Notes: a model not told the origin generated them from the letters alone. A DNA stretch of 64,000 nt from Paralichthys olivaceus (GCF_024713975.1 NC_091112.1:6882501-6946500); one strand, 5' to 3'. Shown: positions 1 through 53,535, counted from the stretch's first letter. Translations and numbers: made by a program.

Positions 1-41301
<41,301 letters not shown>

Positions 41302-41302
<1 letters not shown>

Positions 41303-41346
41303 CACCGCGGGGCCTGTGGCAGAAACGGGGAGAGGAGCTGCGTCAT
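41302..41346 (-). promoter_or_regulatory. Upstream ORF overlapping the akap9 start codon (TGATG)
   Basis: An ATG at 41346 opens 14 codons (MTQLLSPFLPQAPR) and stops with a TGA whose last base is the A of the akap9 ATG. The same frame extends up to an earlier ATG at 41487 if transcription starts that far upstream. A second, separate 11-codon uORF begins within the YY1-like motif. An overlapping stop/start of this kind is typical of termination-coupled re-initiation or of leaky-scanning control. Confidence 0.5.
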
Positions 41347-41443
41347 GCGAAACACCAGCGACCAAGAGCCGAAGTTGAGAGTGTCCCCGGCCGCTCGCTG
41401 CCGGAGACTGGGTGACTCTTGTTCACTAAGTGCTGTCTCCTTG

Positions 41444-41500
41444 TTGGTACTCCGCCGCCATGTTTTCCACGTAAACATGAGACACAACTGTGGTGACGTC
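41444..41500 (-). promoter_or_regulatory. akap9: akap9 core promoter/5'UTR elements (YY1-like and CRE-like sites)
   Basis: On the minus strand AACATGGCGGCGG (41452-41464) fits the YY1 site seen near many TATA-less starts, and TGACGTC (41494-41500, plus strand) is a CRE-type core. The 41.3-41.5 kb segment has CpGs while the DNA beyond 41.6 kb is AT-rich, marking this as the likely start region. The exact transcription start cannot be read from sequence. Confidence 0.5.
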
Positions 41501-43797
41501 GTGTAGGTGCCTCCATGGCCACGCCCACTGACATTCCACCAGTGGTGCCTTCATGAGCCGTAAGAAATGTCGGAATTAATCTCGCTCGGCCATTTACGTT
41601 CAAGTGGGTTTTTTGTAAACACAGCCCATAGTACTGATAACGAAGTCCAGGTGGATCCACATGGACACACAGCAAAGACAAGAGCTCACCAAAGTTAGAA
41701 AATAACTTTTGGATTAGTATAAATATGGAAATATTAAGCACTTTGCAATAAATCCAGACATTATACTGACACTGAGCCCACATTTGTGAACAGTGCCCTG
41801 TTTGTTTAATACAAAGACAGTATTTAAAACCAGTATAAAACATAAAGTTAAAGGTATAATGTAATATATCATAACATATCATAACATGAGAGATACAGAT
41901 ATAAAATAATATATCATGCATGTCACTTCACGTCATGTTACATCATATCATATCATGCATAGTTATATATATTTCGTGAATTGAACATTCGACTATTTTG
42001 TGGAAACAAGTATATTTAAAATGTTGACATGTTCACCCCGCAGTTCTACAGTTTTGATTTGAGTTAGAAGTAAGTACTGAGCAGTAGCGGAAGATCAGAT
42101 ACTTTGCTTCGTACCACAAATAGCCTTCCTTAAATAAATGTACTGAAGTATCATCAGCTAAATGTGTCCTTAAAGTGTTAAAGCTCCATGAACTATATAT
42201 ATACTCAATCCCTTTGTAATAAATTATATTATTGATGCTGCAGGCAACCATGTGTAATCAGTATTTTACTGTTGTGGCTACTTTAGGTGCTGAGAAGTTG
42301 TTACACTCCTTCATATAGTCAGTTTAGCTCAGGGCTCCTCAGACTCAAGGCTAGACTCCTCCAAAGGGTCACAAGACAAATCTGATGGGTCATGTGATGA
42401 TAAATGGGAGGAGGAAACAAAACAAAACAAAACTGATGCACAAATGTGTGTTCATGATGACACTTCTCAATTAGAAAGAAAAGATACCTAAATATTGGAT
42501 AATCTCAATAAATGTTGTTAAGAATTATTCATACCAGTATCAACATATGTGAATGTAACACTTTTATATTATGTCTTGAATTGAATCGTGAGGAAGTCTG
42601 AATTCTGCTTAAAACCGCTGCACAGTTTCTATGGTAACCAGAGGAAAGGTTTCCAGAGTTGTTGAGACCACAAAGCATTTTCATTTTAAAATCTGTGTTT
42701 TTCTCTAATGAAAGCATCGGGCAACACTTATGTCTTGAGCTAATCTGTGTGTCATCTGTGTTTCACACTTTGGTGAAATTGAGTTCCTGAAGGAGGAAAC
42801 ATTTGAGCTACTTTGGATGCAGGGGACAGCAGGTAACATGAGAGACTGCAGGCATCAGTTTCTAGGACAGATGGAGGTGATAAAAGAAAAGCACAGCTGA
42901 TATTTTACTCATAGATTCCACATGGAATTTTAGTCTAGAGTGAATTCACATACAATTAAAACAATATGTGATGATGCATTATCATGTTGTTGTAAACTGA
43001 GGGCTTGTGTTGTTTCTGCTCAGCAGACATTTCCAGCAAACAGTTTAAAAATTAGAGCTGAAAAACTAGACTGATACTCAGACGGAAGTTTCATCTTCAC
43101 ATCATTTATTCATTCTTTATGAATTATAATAGATGTGGGCAGTGATTCAGAGAGGAGACAGCTGGTGGCAGGATTTTAGAAAGGCCAATTTTGAGTTTTA
43201 CATTTTAAAGTTACTTTTTATTTGCTTTAATTGTTTGTTTTGTCCACAGGAAAAATAGCATAAAACAAGGAGATCATCTGTTTATCATACTTAATTTATA
43301 TAGAGTCCAAATTCCCTCTGCAGATGTTTTATTACAAAGAAAGTTTGAAACATCTTCCAGTTATTTTAATGTTTGCACATTTTCTTTCCCCTTGTAACCA
43401 TGCAAACGTTGCCAAGAATCTAGAAAGTTATAAATTCCATTTGAGAGCAAACTCATGCAATGTGTCTGTATTTATAATTGAAGGTTAATTCTTTAAAGCT
43501 AATCAATCTTGCATTCATGATGTGCACGAATGATGTATATGAATATGTGTTTGTGTGTATATGTATATGATTAAGGTCAATAAAATACACATTGTACTCA
43601 AAATCTGATGTTTATATTTGCCATTTTATCAAATAATATACAAAATGTCTAAACAACTATAAATTAAAATGTTGTCATCTACCTCAGTACCTTTACCTTG
43701 TGGTTTGTATAAAATATGTAATATCATAAATTTCCCAAGTTCACAGAATGTTAAAGTGTCTATTCTGCTTCTTAAATTGTTGATTGGAAACGTACCA
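41501..43797. other. AT-rich spacer upstream of akap9
   Basis: No gene, RNA or named repeat recognised. 41860-41965 is a locally repetitive ATCATATCATAACAT-type stretch. Open frames here are short and low-complexity. Confidence 0.6.
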
Positions 43798-44082
43798 TCA
43801 GCAGCAGCAGCAGCAGCAGGAGAGGACGCTCTGTGTCTTCGGCTGACGGGAGCTGAGCAGCTTATCGTCTGGCAGATCTTGAATTCCATCCATCTTCTTT
43901 TGGACATTCTCCCCTATATCCAGTCCCACCTGTGAACACAACGCTGTCTGCACGATGCACTGAGCATTTGAAAGTTTCTCTGCCTCTAAATTATTAATTT
44001 TCTGAAGGAGTACTATGTCAGCAGTTACCCGAGCAACTTTACCAAGTAGACCGCTAACAAATGGATTGGGACAGGATTCCAT
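43798..44082 (-). CDS. Unidentified protein-like ORF, 94 codons, possibly a retrocopy or orphan exon
   Basis: Begins MESCPNPFVSGLLGKVARVT and continues with a helical, heptad-like part (IVLLQKINNLEAEKLSNAQC) and a hydrophilic tail (KKMDGIQDLPDDKLL). Composition resembles a real small helical protein up to about residue 88, after which the frame runs into the CTG repeat and stops. A TTCACAG acceptor-like string lies inside it at 43928-43934 and a GTACGT donor-like string directly follows the stop, so it may be an exon of something larger or a processed copy. I do not recognise the family. Function unknown. Confidence 0.35.
   Translation of the reverse strand: MESCPNPFVSGLLGKVARVTADIVLLQKINNLEAEKLSNAQCIVQTALCSQVGLDIGENVQKKMDGIQDLPDDKLLSSRQPKTQSVLSCCCCCC
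43799..43819. repeat. (CAG)7 trinucleotide run
   Basis: Seven CAG units at the 3' end of the unexplained minus-strand ORF, where they read as six Cys codons followed by a stop. Confidence 0.95.
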
Positions 44083-45780
44083 GTAATATTAAAAACACAA
44101 CAACAGGAATGTACATGCCTCAAGTATAGTGCATACATTCACTGTACATCTCAGAGAGGGCAAGAAAACTAGTGCTCTGAAATAAGATTGGACTCAGACA
44201 ACTAAAGAGAAATGCATTATTGATATTAAATATAATTATAAAGTACCAGTGTTTATGATGGGTTCATACTTGAGGGGCCGGATAAAGCTCATTCAGTTAC
44301 ACTACAGTCCATTGCAGAACGCTATAAATTTGCATTCAATAAAATAAAGATGAAACAGGATTTTATTTTCCATATTTGGATAGTGATAAAATATTTAGTT
44401 GGCTGTTGAAATTGTTGAAGCAGATATTTTAAGTCTGTGCAATTAGAAATAGCTCATAATCATCATATAGTCTCTTTTCTGTCTTTAGCTGTTAGGTGTG
44501 AAATGTATTTAACATAAATATGTTATTTGAAAGAATATAAAAGTGCATACTGTATAATGTTCATTCATTAGGTTTATTATGTGTTGGCATGGAAACAGCA
44601 GGAAGCCCCTCAACAGTGCGAAGACATAAAATGCATGAATGGCCCCTGATTCATTCCTGTTTATTAGTGTAGATCAAATTTGACTGGAACTTTCTATGTT
44701 GTTTCCTCCACTTTCCCCCTCCCAACATTTACCCTGCACCAAAAATCATTTAAGCGAGCTGCAGCAGCACAGGCCAGAACAGTTTCTGTCTTTCACATCA
44801 ATACGCAAATACACAAATGAATGGAAAACAAAACACAAAACAAACTGTGACTCAGTTGAGCATGTCATAGAGGACGCTGCTTTGACTATCACACAACCCT
44901 TCAGTGTTACAGCAGTGTAGTGAAAGTGCATTTGCCTAAAGAAGATATCACTGTGCTGCATTAAAATATTCATAAGTGGTGGGACTCATCAGTAAAGAGA
45001 AGAAACGGGTCAGCAAGTTCCTCAGTGTCATGCTGTGAACCGCAACACATGGTAAATGGAGAATGTCAGACTCTTATATATCACATTCCTTCTCTTGTTC
45101 CTGCATATCCATCCATTATCTATTCCACCTAAGGGGCGCTGGAGCCATATTGTTTCTTGTTGCTATTATATTATTTGTCTGGGAATTTATGGGTTTTAAC
45201 TCACAAAAAAAAACATTATCCTGAACCAGAACAACATCCGTGTGGACAAGGCCTTGAACATTTGTGAGATGGACTCACACCATACCACATCGTTACATGC
45301 AGCAAATGAGTGAAGTCATTTATCGGGGTCCTATGTTATCTAACATGCATATCATATGGCCTTGTGCATGCATAACATTCTGAAGTACATTATTTTGCTG
45401 CTGACGGGCAGTGACAAGCACTTCAGGAGGACTCAAGCCCCATCAGGTTTTAATTTACTTTTTTAATACCTAATATTTCAATTAGTCTATTAATTTGGCT
45501 AATCCAAAAACTAGGTTGGGGTTGTTTGGATTTAAAAGAATAGTAAAAAAGCAAGAGTTTGTAAAACTCTGTTTACAAATGGAGATTATAATGGCCAGTG
45601 TCAGTTCCTAGCAATCATCTTATTTCAAATAGTTTCTCAGCATATCATCAGTTATTGCTGCTTTGTCATCTCGTGTGTGAATCCAAGGACAGGCAGGAAA
45701 CTTCAGGAAAACCTTTTGCTTCCATCTAGTGGTAAAAGTGAATTAAATTTCTCCTCCACACCGATAGATGGCGCTAATTG
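44083..45780. other. AT-rich spacer upstream of mterf1
   Basis: No gene recognised. Around 45105-45140 there is a fragment CATCCATTATCTATTCCACC typical of fish interspersed repeats. 45720-45780 carries two 'CATCTAGTGG'/'GATGGCGCT' repeat scraps just before the mterf1 start region. Confidence 0.5.
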
Positions 45781-45799
45781 AAAAGGTTAACGTTGTGGC

Positions 45800-45883
45800 T
45801 TTGTTGAACGTTTCCGTGTTGCTCAGTGGAGTCTGTGTCTCCAGTGAAGTGAAACTCAGACTCCTTCAACAAACAGAAGGAAG
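45800..45883 (+). other. mterf1: mterf1 non-coding first exon (5'UTR), approximate start
   Basis: A CAGAAGGAAG then GTTTGT donor at 45884 sits 780 bases before the strong TTTTTTTGTTTCTTATAG acceptor of the coding exon. There is no ATG in the 80 bases before the donor. The start point is a guess. Confidence 0.45.
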
Positions 45884-46687
45884 GTTTGTACTCTTTTATT
45901 CAATGTCGTATATTAAGAGAGAGATGATAAAGTGATAATGAACTGTACGTGATAAAAACTGTAAGAGAGAAGGTGTCAGGTTGATCAATGGGTCAATATT
46001 AAACTGGATTTATTTGTGATAAATAACGAGTATGTCGGACCCTGTCAAGTTTTAATGGTTAAATGTGAACTTCATGCAGAACTTAAACTATTTATAAACC
46101 TACCAACAGAGATGTGTCCAACAGTTATTGTGCTGCAGGATATATGAACTTTATTCCCTGATACAGGCAGATTATTCATACTTTTCACCACCATCAAAAC
46201 AGGTATAATCAAATAGAACTCATATTTATATCTAAAATAGAGAAGAGCAATATGGACTAAAATTAATTACATCGTTATATCAAAACATGCCAATGTTACT
46301 TTATGCATCTCGTTTATGTCTCACAGGATATGGAGAATAGATAGAAAGTATAATTGGTCTCTGAACTTTAAAGCATATAAAGAAACATTGATTTATACTA
46401 TCAAACTGATGTAGTTGAAGTTACTAATAATATTATAATGCTAGGTGTAATTTTGGATGATGTATTCAAGGCCTGCAAAGAAGAAAACAGAATTAATTTA
46501 GAAAATGATAACCTGGAACTAGGATGGGTCCTGAGAAAATTTGTCTTAGAAGATGTATAGTGTATATATATGACATATAAATGGTACCATCAAAGACTTC
46601 ATTAAAACCTGCATTGTTTATGACAAAGTTGTGTTTGTGGTAACTTGAGTTTTTTTGTTTCTTATAGCTCCACTGACACTGGCAGTG

Positions 46688-46693
46688 ATGTGA
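46688..46693 (+). promoter_or_regulatory. mterf1: Minimal start-stop upstream ORF (ATGTGA) in the mterf1 leader
   Basis: The only ATG in the predicted leader before the mterf1 start is immediately followed by TGA, 23 bases before the main ATG. Start-stop elements of this type can stall initiating ribosomes. It assumes the acceptor at 46667. Confidence 0.5.
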
Positions 46694-46716
46694 AAGAGCA
46701 GCTGTCCTCTTTGAAA

Positions 46717-47877
46717 ATGGCTGCATTACCTGGTGTGAGGGTTCTCCTCAACCTCCATCAATCCATGAGATTGCAGCACAGCCTGAGACTCATTAACGTA
46801 CATCTGAGGTCAATGTGCCTTCCAGGGAAGGTTTGCACTGGTCCCACAAAAACAAATGAGTTCAAGCCGCCGTTGAACAAAGCAAATGAATCTCTGCTGG
46901 AGAATTTGAACCTCATGGGAGTTGATGTGAAAAAGGCTCGCGAGCGACAGCCTGGCGTGTTTCGTAAAGCCTTCACCAACGAGCAAGGCCTTGCTCAGTT
47001 TTTGCAAAGCAAAGGTGCCAGCCGCACAGTAATCGCAGGTATCGTATCCCGGTACCCCCGTGCTATCACTCGCTCAATCGAACACTTGGAACAGCGCTGG
47101 GATCTTTGGAGGAACATCTTTATGACTGATGCAGAAATTGTGACCATCCTGGATCGCTCACCTGAGTCATTCTTCCGCTCCAGTGATAATGGGAACCTGG
47201 AGAAGAACATACATTTTCTAATAACGCTGGGACTGAACACCAAAGACCTTCACCGGCTGCTGACCACAGCACCGCGAACATTCTCCAACAGTTTAGAGCT
47301 CAACATGCAGATGGTGGAGTTTCTGGAAGACGTCTGTGCAGAGCTGGGTGGGACGAATCCAGGGGAGTTTGTAAAAGCTGTCATATCCAGAAATCTTTAC
47401 ATTTTCATTCGAAGCATTAAGAGAGTCAAGACAAACATTGATAACCTGAAAGCATCTCTTAAGCTGAATGATGCAGAACTGCTGGCTCTTATACAAGGCT
47501 CTGGAGCGGAAATTCTGGATCTTTCAAATGAGTATCTGAAAAACAATTTTAGCAACCTTCAGCAGAAGATGGTGTCCCTCGGCTGTCGGAAAGCCGACAT
47601 TAAAAACCTGATAATTACTTATCCGATGGTCCTGTACATTGGGTCGAGCACATTGAGCTCTAAAGTGGACTGTCTCCTGAAAGGGGGTATAACAATAAAT
47701 CAGATAATTGAGAAGCCCAAGGTTTTGGAGTACAGCATACAGAACATCACAGGGCGACTGGAAGAGCTGAAGAAAGTGGAGTATGATTTCCAGAAGAAGG
47801 GCATCAACATCCTGGACTCTAGCCGAAAGCGGTTTCTTGCAAAGATAGTAAAATTATCTGGCTCACCTGAAATTTGA
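46717..47877 (+). CDS. mterf1: Mitochondrial transcription termination factor 1
   Basis: Binds mitochondrial DNA downstream of the 16S rRNA gene (the tRNA-Leu(UUR) region) and stops or redirects transcription. Single coding exon, 386 residues against about 399 in human. The first 40 residues are Arg/Leu-rich without acidic residues, as expected for a matrix-targeting peptide. Then come the mTERF helical repeats: MGVDVKKARERQPGVF, SRYPRAITRS, DRSPESFFRS, TTAPRTFSNSLELNMQMVEF, GSGAEILDLSNEY and a C-terminal YPMVLYIG/KPKVLEYS pair. Of the three human base-flipping/recognition residues I can align, Arg162 is Arg147, Tyr288 is Tyr273 and Phe243 is Tyr228. I chose the AAAATGG start rather than an in-frame TTG upstream; the exon opens at 46668. 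It lies head-to-head with akap9, as in mammals. Confidence 0.95.
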   Translation: MAALPGVRVLLNLHQSMRLQHSLRLINVHLRSMCLPGKVCTGPTKTNEFKPPLNKANESLLENLNLMGVDVKKARERQPGVFRKAFTNEQGLAQFLQSKGASRTVIAGIVSRYPRAITRSIEHLEQRWDLWRNIFMTDAEIVTILDRSPESFFRSSDNGNLEKNIHFLITLGLNTKDLHRLLTTAPRTFSNSLELNMQMVEFLEDVCAELGGTNPGEFVKAVISRNLYIFIRSIKRVKTNIDNLKASLKLNDAELLALIQGSGAEILDLSNEYLKNNFSNLQQKMVSLGCRKADIKNLIITYPMVLYIGSSTLSSKVDCLLKGGITINQIIEKPKVLEYSIQNITGRLEELKKVEYDFQKKGINILDSSRKRFLAKIVKLSGSPEI

Positions 47878-48171
47878 ATATAATTGTGATAATGTTGGAA
47901 GATACTTTTACTTGAACTTCAGGATAGTCATGTTTTCTTGTCTGAAAAACCCCAAAGATATTTAATTTACAAACACATGATACAGGACAGAGCTAATTGA
48001 CATAACTTTTTTAAAAAATACTTAAATGAACATATTGTGTATCACAACAGTTCCTTCATTTTATGCTGAATAATTAGTAAACTGACTGTAAAATTGTTCG
48101 TCTCTAATATCAAGTAGAGCAAATGAATCTACGTGTTGTAGAGCTGAGTTCATCTGAAGATGCCATTTTGA

Positions 48172-48177
48172 AATAAA
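48172..48177 (+). terminator. mterf1: mterf1 polyadenylation signal
   Basis: AATAAA about 295 bases after the stop codon, the first canonical signal on this strand. Confidence 0.6.
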
Positions 48178-48379
48178 AGCACAAGATCTGACTACATGTG
48201 TTATCCACATTTCCTATTAATGTGCTCATACAAACATTTCTAATGTGAGGTATTTTTTTATTTTAGAAATATTGATGTAGATGGTTCTATTCTAACTTTG
48301 ATGACAGACAAACAAAAGTATAATATTCATAATAATCACTTCATCTGAAAACTGGGAATAAGCGCCACAGACATGTATA

Positions 48380-48478
48380 GGCGGAACCGTTGTTCGTTGC
48401 TAGTTCAGCACGGACGCCGCCTGACAGCTGCACAACACCATCCTCTCACGCTGCCGGATTGTTGCTGTGTGTCTCAGG
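48380..48478 (+). promoter_or_regulatory. dus3l: dus3l promoter and non-coding first exon
   Basis: A CpG-containing patch (GGAACCGTTGTTCGTTGC, GGACGCCGCC) ends in GTGTCTCAGG with a GTGAGA donor at 48479. The coding exon's acceptor is at 49041. The transcription start is not determined. Confidence 0.5.
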
Positions 48479-49064
48479 GTGAGAAACCGAAGTGAAGTCG
48501 GTTTAATAAACTTCGTTCGTTGGGATTTTCAATGACGAGACTTTGAAACAGTCACAAACGGAATAAATCATTGTTCGCGGTGTTACACGCGTCACTAGTC
48601 CTCTGTTAGCTGTTAGCTTGGTAGCATGGTCGGGATTATTCAGTTGATGTTCGCAGAATATGTCACGGCAGCAGGTTTCTGTGTCATCCTTAGAAACAAC
48701 ACACAAGTACATCGGTTCATTTATATGGAAGTTGAAAGACGCACATCTAATTTCAAATCAGCTCTTAAATGAGTGACAGCTATATCTATCAGAAGAGAAG
48801 AGCAGGTTGCATAGTATTCTTATATTTGTGTATATGTGTGTGTGCTTTTAATTTCTTCTGATTCACATCTTTAATTTTGTGTGATATTGTTTCATTGCCC
48901 AGCCCTAATTGAAAGCCAACTGAGAATTGTGATTCTGATTATATGATACCTCCAGCGTTACCTGAGGATATGCAGCCTGGCTGTGTGAGACACGTTGGAT
49001 CATCAGATGAATATTGTTGTCGTGCTGTGTTTTAAACTAAGGTGGTCAGCTGTTGAGGTCGGTG

Positions 49065-52000
49065 ATGGAGAAGGCAGCCGAGGGCACCGCTGAGAAGGGG
49101 ACAAATGTAGCTGTAAAGGGTGAAGCGGCCCTCAGACCCGAGTAAGTATCTTGCAAAATTGATCTGAGTCTTTATCGAAACAGAAAGAAGTATGTTACAT
49201 GTCACCCTATGAGACAACAGAGTGATTATTGTCTTCTTCTTGTCATTGCAGATTCATAACAACCAAAGAAAAATTTCACGGCTATATAGACTCCGAGTGG
49301 CAGGGCACAAAAGGAGAAAAGGCCAGTGATAATGGTGCTGCGGGGGAGACAAAGGAGACGTGTGTGGACGAACCTGAAGCCAAAAAGTTTAAACCCGACC
49401 CAGAGGAAAGCACTAAGGAGGGGAAGCCTGACGGTAAACGCCTTCGAGGTCAAAATAAGTCGAGGCCACACAAGAAGCCGACCACCTATGATGAAAAGCG
49501 ACTGTGTCTCTCAGTCATTAAGGTATGAAAGCGTTAACTGACTCTTCACAAACATGTACAATAACTCTGTCAGCTGATAGTTGCTGTCCCATTTTCTTCC
49601 CATTTAGGACGACAGGGATTGTCCTTTTGGAGACAAATGCCACTTTTACCATGACGTCGCAGAGTACCTGGCCTCTAAGCCGGCTGACATCGGGGAAAGC
49701 TGCTACCTCTATGATACATTTGGAAAATGTTCTTATGGTCTCTCATGTCGCTTCGCCAAGGCGCACACGACCCCTGACTTCCAAACTATGGAGAACACAG
49801 ATCTAATCAAGGCTCACGAAGGCAGGAACCCGGTGAAGAACAGCCTGAGCAAAGACCTCCAGAATCGTCTGAGGAAGCGTTCGGTGCCTTTCAAAAAGTC
49901 GGCAGAGTACCTGAAAACACTTCCAAACAACGGGGACAAAAAAACACAACAGCGAGGGAATGGTAAGAGGATTGAAGTGGTTTTAAATTTACTGATATAG
50001 ATTTGTACGTGTTTACAAGTATATCTTCTCCTCTGTAAGCATGAAGCTGGCAATTATATTATAGTCTGAGTCTTATAATGTGTCTTTTAAATGTTTGAAA
50101 TTTTACTGACACTGACAGAGTGCAGCAATTGGCAGTGCAATGTCTCTAAAATAAGGCTTTGTATCCAAATAGACATATTTAACTTTTGAATGAATTTGGT
50201 TTTATAATTCAGTTCTTTCACACACTCAGGTGAAGCGTGTGCAACTAAAGTATCCACAGATCCAGCAGGAGGAGCGCAGCATGTCTCTACTGAAGCAGAA
50301 ACACAGGTACAAAGTTGGAGTTCTCAGATGACAGATGTGGATGCAGATTGCTGTGTGGCATTATGTGAATAGTTTTCTGATTTCTTTGTGCCAAGCTGCA
50401 GTCCTGCCCAGATAAACAGCCTCCAGTGAAGACTGTCGGCCCACTGACTGATGTAGATATCATCAAGTTGCGCCCATGTGAAAAGAAACAGGTACATCTC
50501 AGCCAACTAGATATCCTCCAACACTTAATTAAAAGCCAATTCACACTGATAAATATTTGAGACATTACATTTATCAACTAGTTGTGTGGGTACATGGATA
50601 AGAAATGTGTGTGTTTGTGTTTATTTGTTGAAGGTGGACTTTCGAGACAAGCTCTACCTTGCTCCTCTAACAACTGTAAGTACGACCAGACTAAATTAAT
50701 ATTGAAATCTGTCTTAATATGTAAAATGATTCAAAACTGTGACATCTAACAGTAGAGTACTTTTTATGTATAAAATAAACCTTTACAATATTGAGAGAAC
50801 AGGTTTTATCAATTCAGTGCCTATAATGATCCTTCCCCCTCTTTCCTCAGTGTGGAAATCTGCCTTTCCGTCGTGTGTGCAAGCGTTTTGGAGTAGACAT
50901 CACCTGTGGGGAGATGGCCATGTGCACAAACCTGCTGCAAGGGCAGCAGTCCGAGTGGGCCCTGCTCAAGAGGCACGAAAGTGAAGATCTTTTTGGCGTC
51001 CAGGTGAAGTAATTGTGGAAAATCTTAAAAGTTGTGATTCTAAACACAGCTTGTTGATTTTAATAATGTCCACTTCTCAGTGAAAATAAGTTTTTGTGTA
51101 AGATTGAAAATTGCATCAGTGCTGAATATAAAAATGTGTCTCCAGGTGGAGGGCTGCTTCCCTGACACCATGACGAGGTGTGCGGAGCTCATCAACACCA
51201 ACACTGATGTTGACTTTGTGGACATTAACTCTGGATGCCCTATCGATCTCGTCTACAAGAAGGTAAATCTTCATCAAGGAAGGTTTCCCTAATCAGGGAA
51301 TGTACATTTTTGCAACTTTAGATACACATCGGGCCCAGTGTGAAAGATTTCCTGATCAATAGAACCAAACCTCTTTGGCATCCAGATTTTAGACAGATGG
51401 TTTAATATAGAATCATTCTTCAAATATGAATGCACTGTAACTTTTACTGGGGCACATAAGGGAGGCCAGTTAAGGTGATGTAAGATTATATGATAAGTAT
51501 CAGCTCATTAGAATTTTTGTGTTTTACAGGGTGAAAAACAGACAGGAAAGCTGCATTTAAAGAGAAATATAAAACATCAATGTGACAGATGTCTTTGACA
51601 GATGTTTACTTGCTTTTCCTCATCAGGGCGGAGGCTGCGGCTTGATGACACGCACCAGAAAGTTTGAACAGATTATCAAAGGAATGAATTATGTAAGTAT
51701 CTTCTTTACCTTTTATAAAACATTACATGAAGAAGGCCAGTTTGGCTTTGGTATACCTTACAAGAAAACTCTCAAAACAATGTGTTTGTTTAGCTTGGGT
51801 CACATAGACAGTGATTCTACAAAGTTTCTAATTTAAAGTTAAAGGCTGAATGAAAACATGTTTTTCTTCCTGCAGGTCCTCGATGTCCCTTTAACAGTCA
51901 AGATCCGCACTGGAGTTCAGGAGAAGAGCAACGTAGCACACAAACTCATCCCAGAGATGAAAGATTGGGGCGTCTCCATGATCACGGTCAGGGTTTAGAC

Positions 52001-53389
52001 AGCAGTCATACCTACAAATGAATAAAATATGATTTTATAACAATAAAAAAATAATGATACTTGTCATTTCCTTACAGTTGCATGGCCGATCCAGAGAGCA
52101 GCGCTACACTAAATTAGCTGACTGGGACTATATCACCACCTGCTCCAAGCTGGCCAGTCCGGTCCCACTTTTTGGTATGTTGACACTGAATGCTGATGAG
52201 CGCAAAATGTTGAGACAAATACTGGGAAAGAACAACCCCCTCTACTGTACAAAAACAGTAATACACTGAGGAAGTTTCAAGTTTTTAAAGTCATTCACAG
52301 GCCATAAAAGAAAATTTGTTGGTGAAGAGGTGACCTAAAGGGACTTGATTTTATTGTACCAGGAAATGGAGACATTCTGTCCTATGAAGATGCCATGAAG
52401 GCGAAAGAGACTGGAGTTTCTGGAATTATGCTTGCAAGGTACATAATATAGATTAAATAATGGTAATACCTGACAATACAATATTACAGATCCCAGAAAG
52501 TTTGGATTTTGTCTTTTCAGGGGTGCTCTGATTAAGCCCTGGATCTTCACCGAGATAAAGGAGAGCAGACACTGGGACATCTCTTCCAGCGAGCGCCTGG
52601 ACATCCTCAAGGATTTCACCAACTTCGGACTGGAGCACTGGGGCTCCGACACCCGGGGCGTGGAGAAGACCCGCACCTTTATGTTGGAGTGGCTCTCCTT
52701 CATGTGCAGGTGGGAACCATCATGCAGCTTGATATATTGTATTTCTTCGTCATAAACAAATGTTCATGACTGTGTTTCATATATATAATGTTTAGTCATC
52801 AAACTGTGGAAACATTTGATTGTTTCAAAATGTATTAACGAGTGATTTTTGTAATTTCACATTTCATGTTTAGTTTTTTTTATGGTGATATCATTTCATT
52901 TATAATCTGTAAGGAAGATAGATGGGATGTTTTTCTGTCACAGCTCTTTTTTTATTCTTATATTCTGTAACAACAATACTATCAAATATAATGTAGTTCT
53001 TCACATTGAATCTTCATTGAAAAGTGGACTGGAAAGAAATATTATAATAAAGTTTATTTTTCCGTCTTCATCACTCTCAGATATATTCCAGTGGGTCTGT
53101 TGGAGCGGGTGCCTCAGAAAATCAACGAGCGACCTCCGTACTACATGGGCAGAAACTACCTGGAGTCACTGATGGCCAGTCAAAACGCTGGGGACTGGAT
53201 CAGGATAAGGTAAACAGGAAACTCATATTAAAAAATATTCAGCAAGCTGCATTAAGTCTAAAGAGATAATTGAATGCATTTTATCACTATAACTTTTTAC
53301 CCTTTCTCTTCTCCAGTGAAATGCTCCTCGGTCCTGTCCCGAACAACTTCAACTTCCTGCCCAAACATAAAGCCAACTCCTACAAGTGA
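49065..53389 (+). CDS. dus3l: tRNA-dihydrouridine(47) synthase [NAD(P)+]-like, 15 coding exons
   Basis: Flavoenzyme that reduces uridine 47 in the variable loop of cytosolic tRNAs. Coding exons: 49065-49141, 49252-49522, 49608-49962, 50230-50306, 50396-50491, 50634-50675, 50851-51003, 51146-51262, 51627-51692, 51876-51986, 52078-52174, 52363-52438, 52521-52709, 53081-53209, 53317-53389. Phases agree throughout and give 642 residues (human about 650). N-terminal basic/acidic linker ([19 protein letters not shown]), then two CCCH zinc fingers ([11 protein letters not shown] and [18 protein letters not shown]) and the FMN-binding TIM barrel: [40 protein letters not shown] (the second Cys in GGGCGL is the expected acid), [37 protein letters not shown]. 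Ends with the helical tRNA-binding tail. Start context GGTGATGG. Confidence 0.97.
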
Positions 53390-53535
53390 TTTTCTTTATC
53401 TGACAATTAAAACATCCAGTTTTCTTTTGGTTTTTTTGAAAATACATTTTGTTTTAAATGATAAAAGACTATTGAATTGCTTGTTTCTTTGACCTGTAAT
53501 GAGTACATGGATGTTTGTATACTTTCAATATATGC

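Noticed and set aside
41343..41921. 192-codon minus-strand ORF upstream of akap9
   Set aside because: Tyr/Ile-rich AT-driven frame through the promoter region, with no coding signature or similarity.
46645..46716. Upstream extension of the mterf1 frame
   Set aside because: It begins at a TTG and crosses the intron acceptor at 46667; the first ATG in the frame is at 46717 with a good context.
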